A DNA stretch of 64,000 bases, from NCBI GenBank assembly GCA_005843825.1, contig SZXX01000001.1, positions 1 to 64,000 on the forward strand, given 5' to 3'. Under the pieces are notes generated by a model, which saw only the letters and a program-made list of their open reading frames with translations, ran no database searches and was not told the DNA's origin. The DNA is from Chlorobium sp. Its GTDB lineage: Bacteria > Bacteroidota > Chlorobiia > Chlorobiales > Chlorobiaceae. This document shows, in pieces, positions 63,085 to 64,000 of this stretch; positions within the stretch are counted from its first letter, which is position 1; the number at the start of each line of letters is the position of its first letter. Both the position numbers and the translations under genes were made by a program.

Positions 63085-64000
63085 TTACAAAAGTTCCGCT
63101 TGCAGGCGTTCCGCCTGATCATGCATTTTGAGTGCGTCGATAATATCCTGTATGTCTCCCTGGAGAATCTGGGGAAGAGCATGGCTGGTAAAGCCGATAC
63201 GGTGGTCAGTAACTCTGGATTGAGGGTAGTTGTAAGTGCGGATTTTGGCACTCCGGTCACCGGTCGTTACCATTGAGCGGCGTAAGTCAGCTCTTTGCTG
63301 CTGCTGCTCGGCAAGCTGGATGTCATAGAGTTTTGTGCGGAGCATTTTCATTGCCCTTTCCTTGTTCTGAAGCTGGGAGCGCTCTTCCTGACAGGCGGCA
63401 ACAATTCCGCTCGGCATATGGGTGATTCGTACGGCTGTTTCCACCTTATTGACGTTCTGTCCGCCTTTTCCTCCGCTTCGGTAAGTGTCAAACCGCAAAT
63501 CCTCCCTGCGGATTTCAACATCAACCTCTTCAGCTTCAGGCAACACTGCAACGCTGACCGCAGACGTATGAATACGCCCCTGTGTTTCTGTATCCGGAAC
63601 CCGCTGTACACGGTGTACCCCGCTTTCATATTTCATGGTGCCGTAAACATCGTGTCCGCTCACCCCCATGGTAATCTCTCGGAAACCACCCGGCATTGAA
63701 CTTTCATTAAAGTGAAGCACCTCGCACTGCCAGCCCTGTTTCTCAGCATACCGCTGGTACATTCTTGTCAGATCAGCGGCAAAAAGTGCGGCCTCCTCGC
63801 CCCCGGTGCCCGCCCGGATTTCAATAATAACATTACGGGAATCCGCCTCGTCTTTTGGCAGCAGGAGTACTTTTAACTTCTGTTCGAGATCAGGCAGCTT
63901 TTTCTGCAGTTCATTGATTTCGGTCTGGATAAGCTCCTTCATCTCCGTGTCTTTCTCTGTTTTCAGCAGATGGAGAGATTCATCGAGTTCTGTTTTGGCC
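63085..64000 (-). CDS. prfA: Peptide chain release factor 1 (5' end outside window)
   Basis: The frame runs off the right edge. About 305 residues of the usual 357 are present. The GGQ motif ([18 protein letters not shown]) and the class I release factor core ([42 protein letters not shown]) are clear. RF1 ends translation at UAA and UAG. The upstream residues to the edge (...[18 protein letters not shown]) continue in frame, so the apparent Met at 63942 is internal. Confidence 0.96.
   Translation of the reverse strand, partial: AKTELDESLHLLKTEKDTEMKELIQTEINELQKKLPDLEQKLKVLLLPKDEADSRNVIIEIRAGTGGEEAALFAADLTRMYQRYAEKQGWQCEVLHFNESSMPGGFREITMGVSGHDVYGTMKYESGVHRVQRVPDTETQGRIHTSAVSVAVLPEAEEVDVEIRREDLRFDTYRSGGKGGQNVNKVETAVRITHMPSGIVAACQEERSQLQNKERAMKMLRTKLYDIQLAEQQQQRADLRRSMVTTGDRSAKIRTYNYPQSRVTDHRIGFTSHALPQILQGDIQDIIDALKMHDQAERLQAELL

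Overview
The window is chromosomal DNA of a green sulfur bacterium (Chlorobiota, Chlorobium/Pelodictyon type). This follows from a BchP-type geranylgeranyl reductase, a separate atpD-atpC pair, a GTP-type PEP carboxykinase, the dnaA-dnaN-recF-DUF721-flavodiiron-polB-mnmG order, and many short intergenic repeats typical of the group. Genus-level placement is inference.

Layout. 0.1-2.8 kb is an accessory block: a DinD-like protein and an orphan HigA-type antitoxin between two copies of a 49-bp palindromic repeat, then a truncated XRE antitoxin and a metallophosphoesterase. 2.8-7.1 kb is the leftward rpmH-rnpA-yidD-yidC-PAP2-ROK operon. 7.1-11.9 kb holds the replication origin and dnaA-dnaN-recF-DUF721; DnaA boxes occur on both sides of dnaA. 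11.9-17.6 kb carries a flavodiiron protein, a family B DNA polymerase and mnmG, with a perfect 16-bp parS site on each side of mnmG. 18-33 kb is housekeeping: secD-secF, a SurA-like foldase, gyrB, yraN, rnhB, an RNase E/G with a long hairpin-rich leader, dapD, an S41 protease, bchP and glyS. 33-42 kb has a DUF2283 gene pair near GTCAT-type repeats, clpS, ldcA, atpCD, tRNA-Thr(CGT), a TlpA-like thioredoxin, pckG, dodecin, a SatP-family transporter and an MFS transporter.

42.9-47.8 kb is a decayed mobile region. A terminase small-subunit-like fragment and a terminase large-subunit fragment lie 4.3 kb apart in the same orientation. Between them are a HigBA toxin-antitoxin pair, an IS21 IstA fragment, an SGNH-hydrolase pseudogene with two in-frame stops, an OafA-type acyltransferase frameshifted at a run of nine A, and an FkbH-like pseudogene. 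Most of these remnants were found by reading across stop codons and frames.

48-55.4 kb contains msrB and an efflux operon, tolC-usp-emrA-emrB. It diverges from a GAF-sensor sigma-54 activator. The shared intergenic region has a near-consensus sigma-54 promoter pointing into tolC and two palindromes about 33 bp apart upstream of it, so the whole regulatory circuit can be read from the sequence. 55.4-61.7 kb carries a PLP aminotransferase, a tandem-ACT protein, phenylacetate-CoA ligase and indolepyruvate:ferredoxin oxidoreductase (iorAB), which together suggest aryl-acid salvage to aromatic amino acids by reductive carboxylation. Two accessory genes interrupt this cluster. A nitroreductase, a DUF1997-like protein and the 3' part of prfA close the window.

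I do not see a clearly new defence or biosynthetic system. The best leads are the sigma-54 efflux circuit, the parS pair near the origin, the layered remnant island and the recurrent repeats beside small accessory gene pairs.
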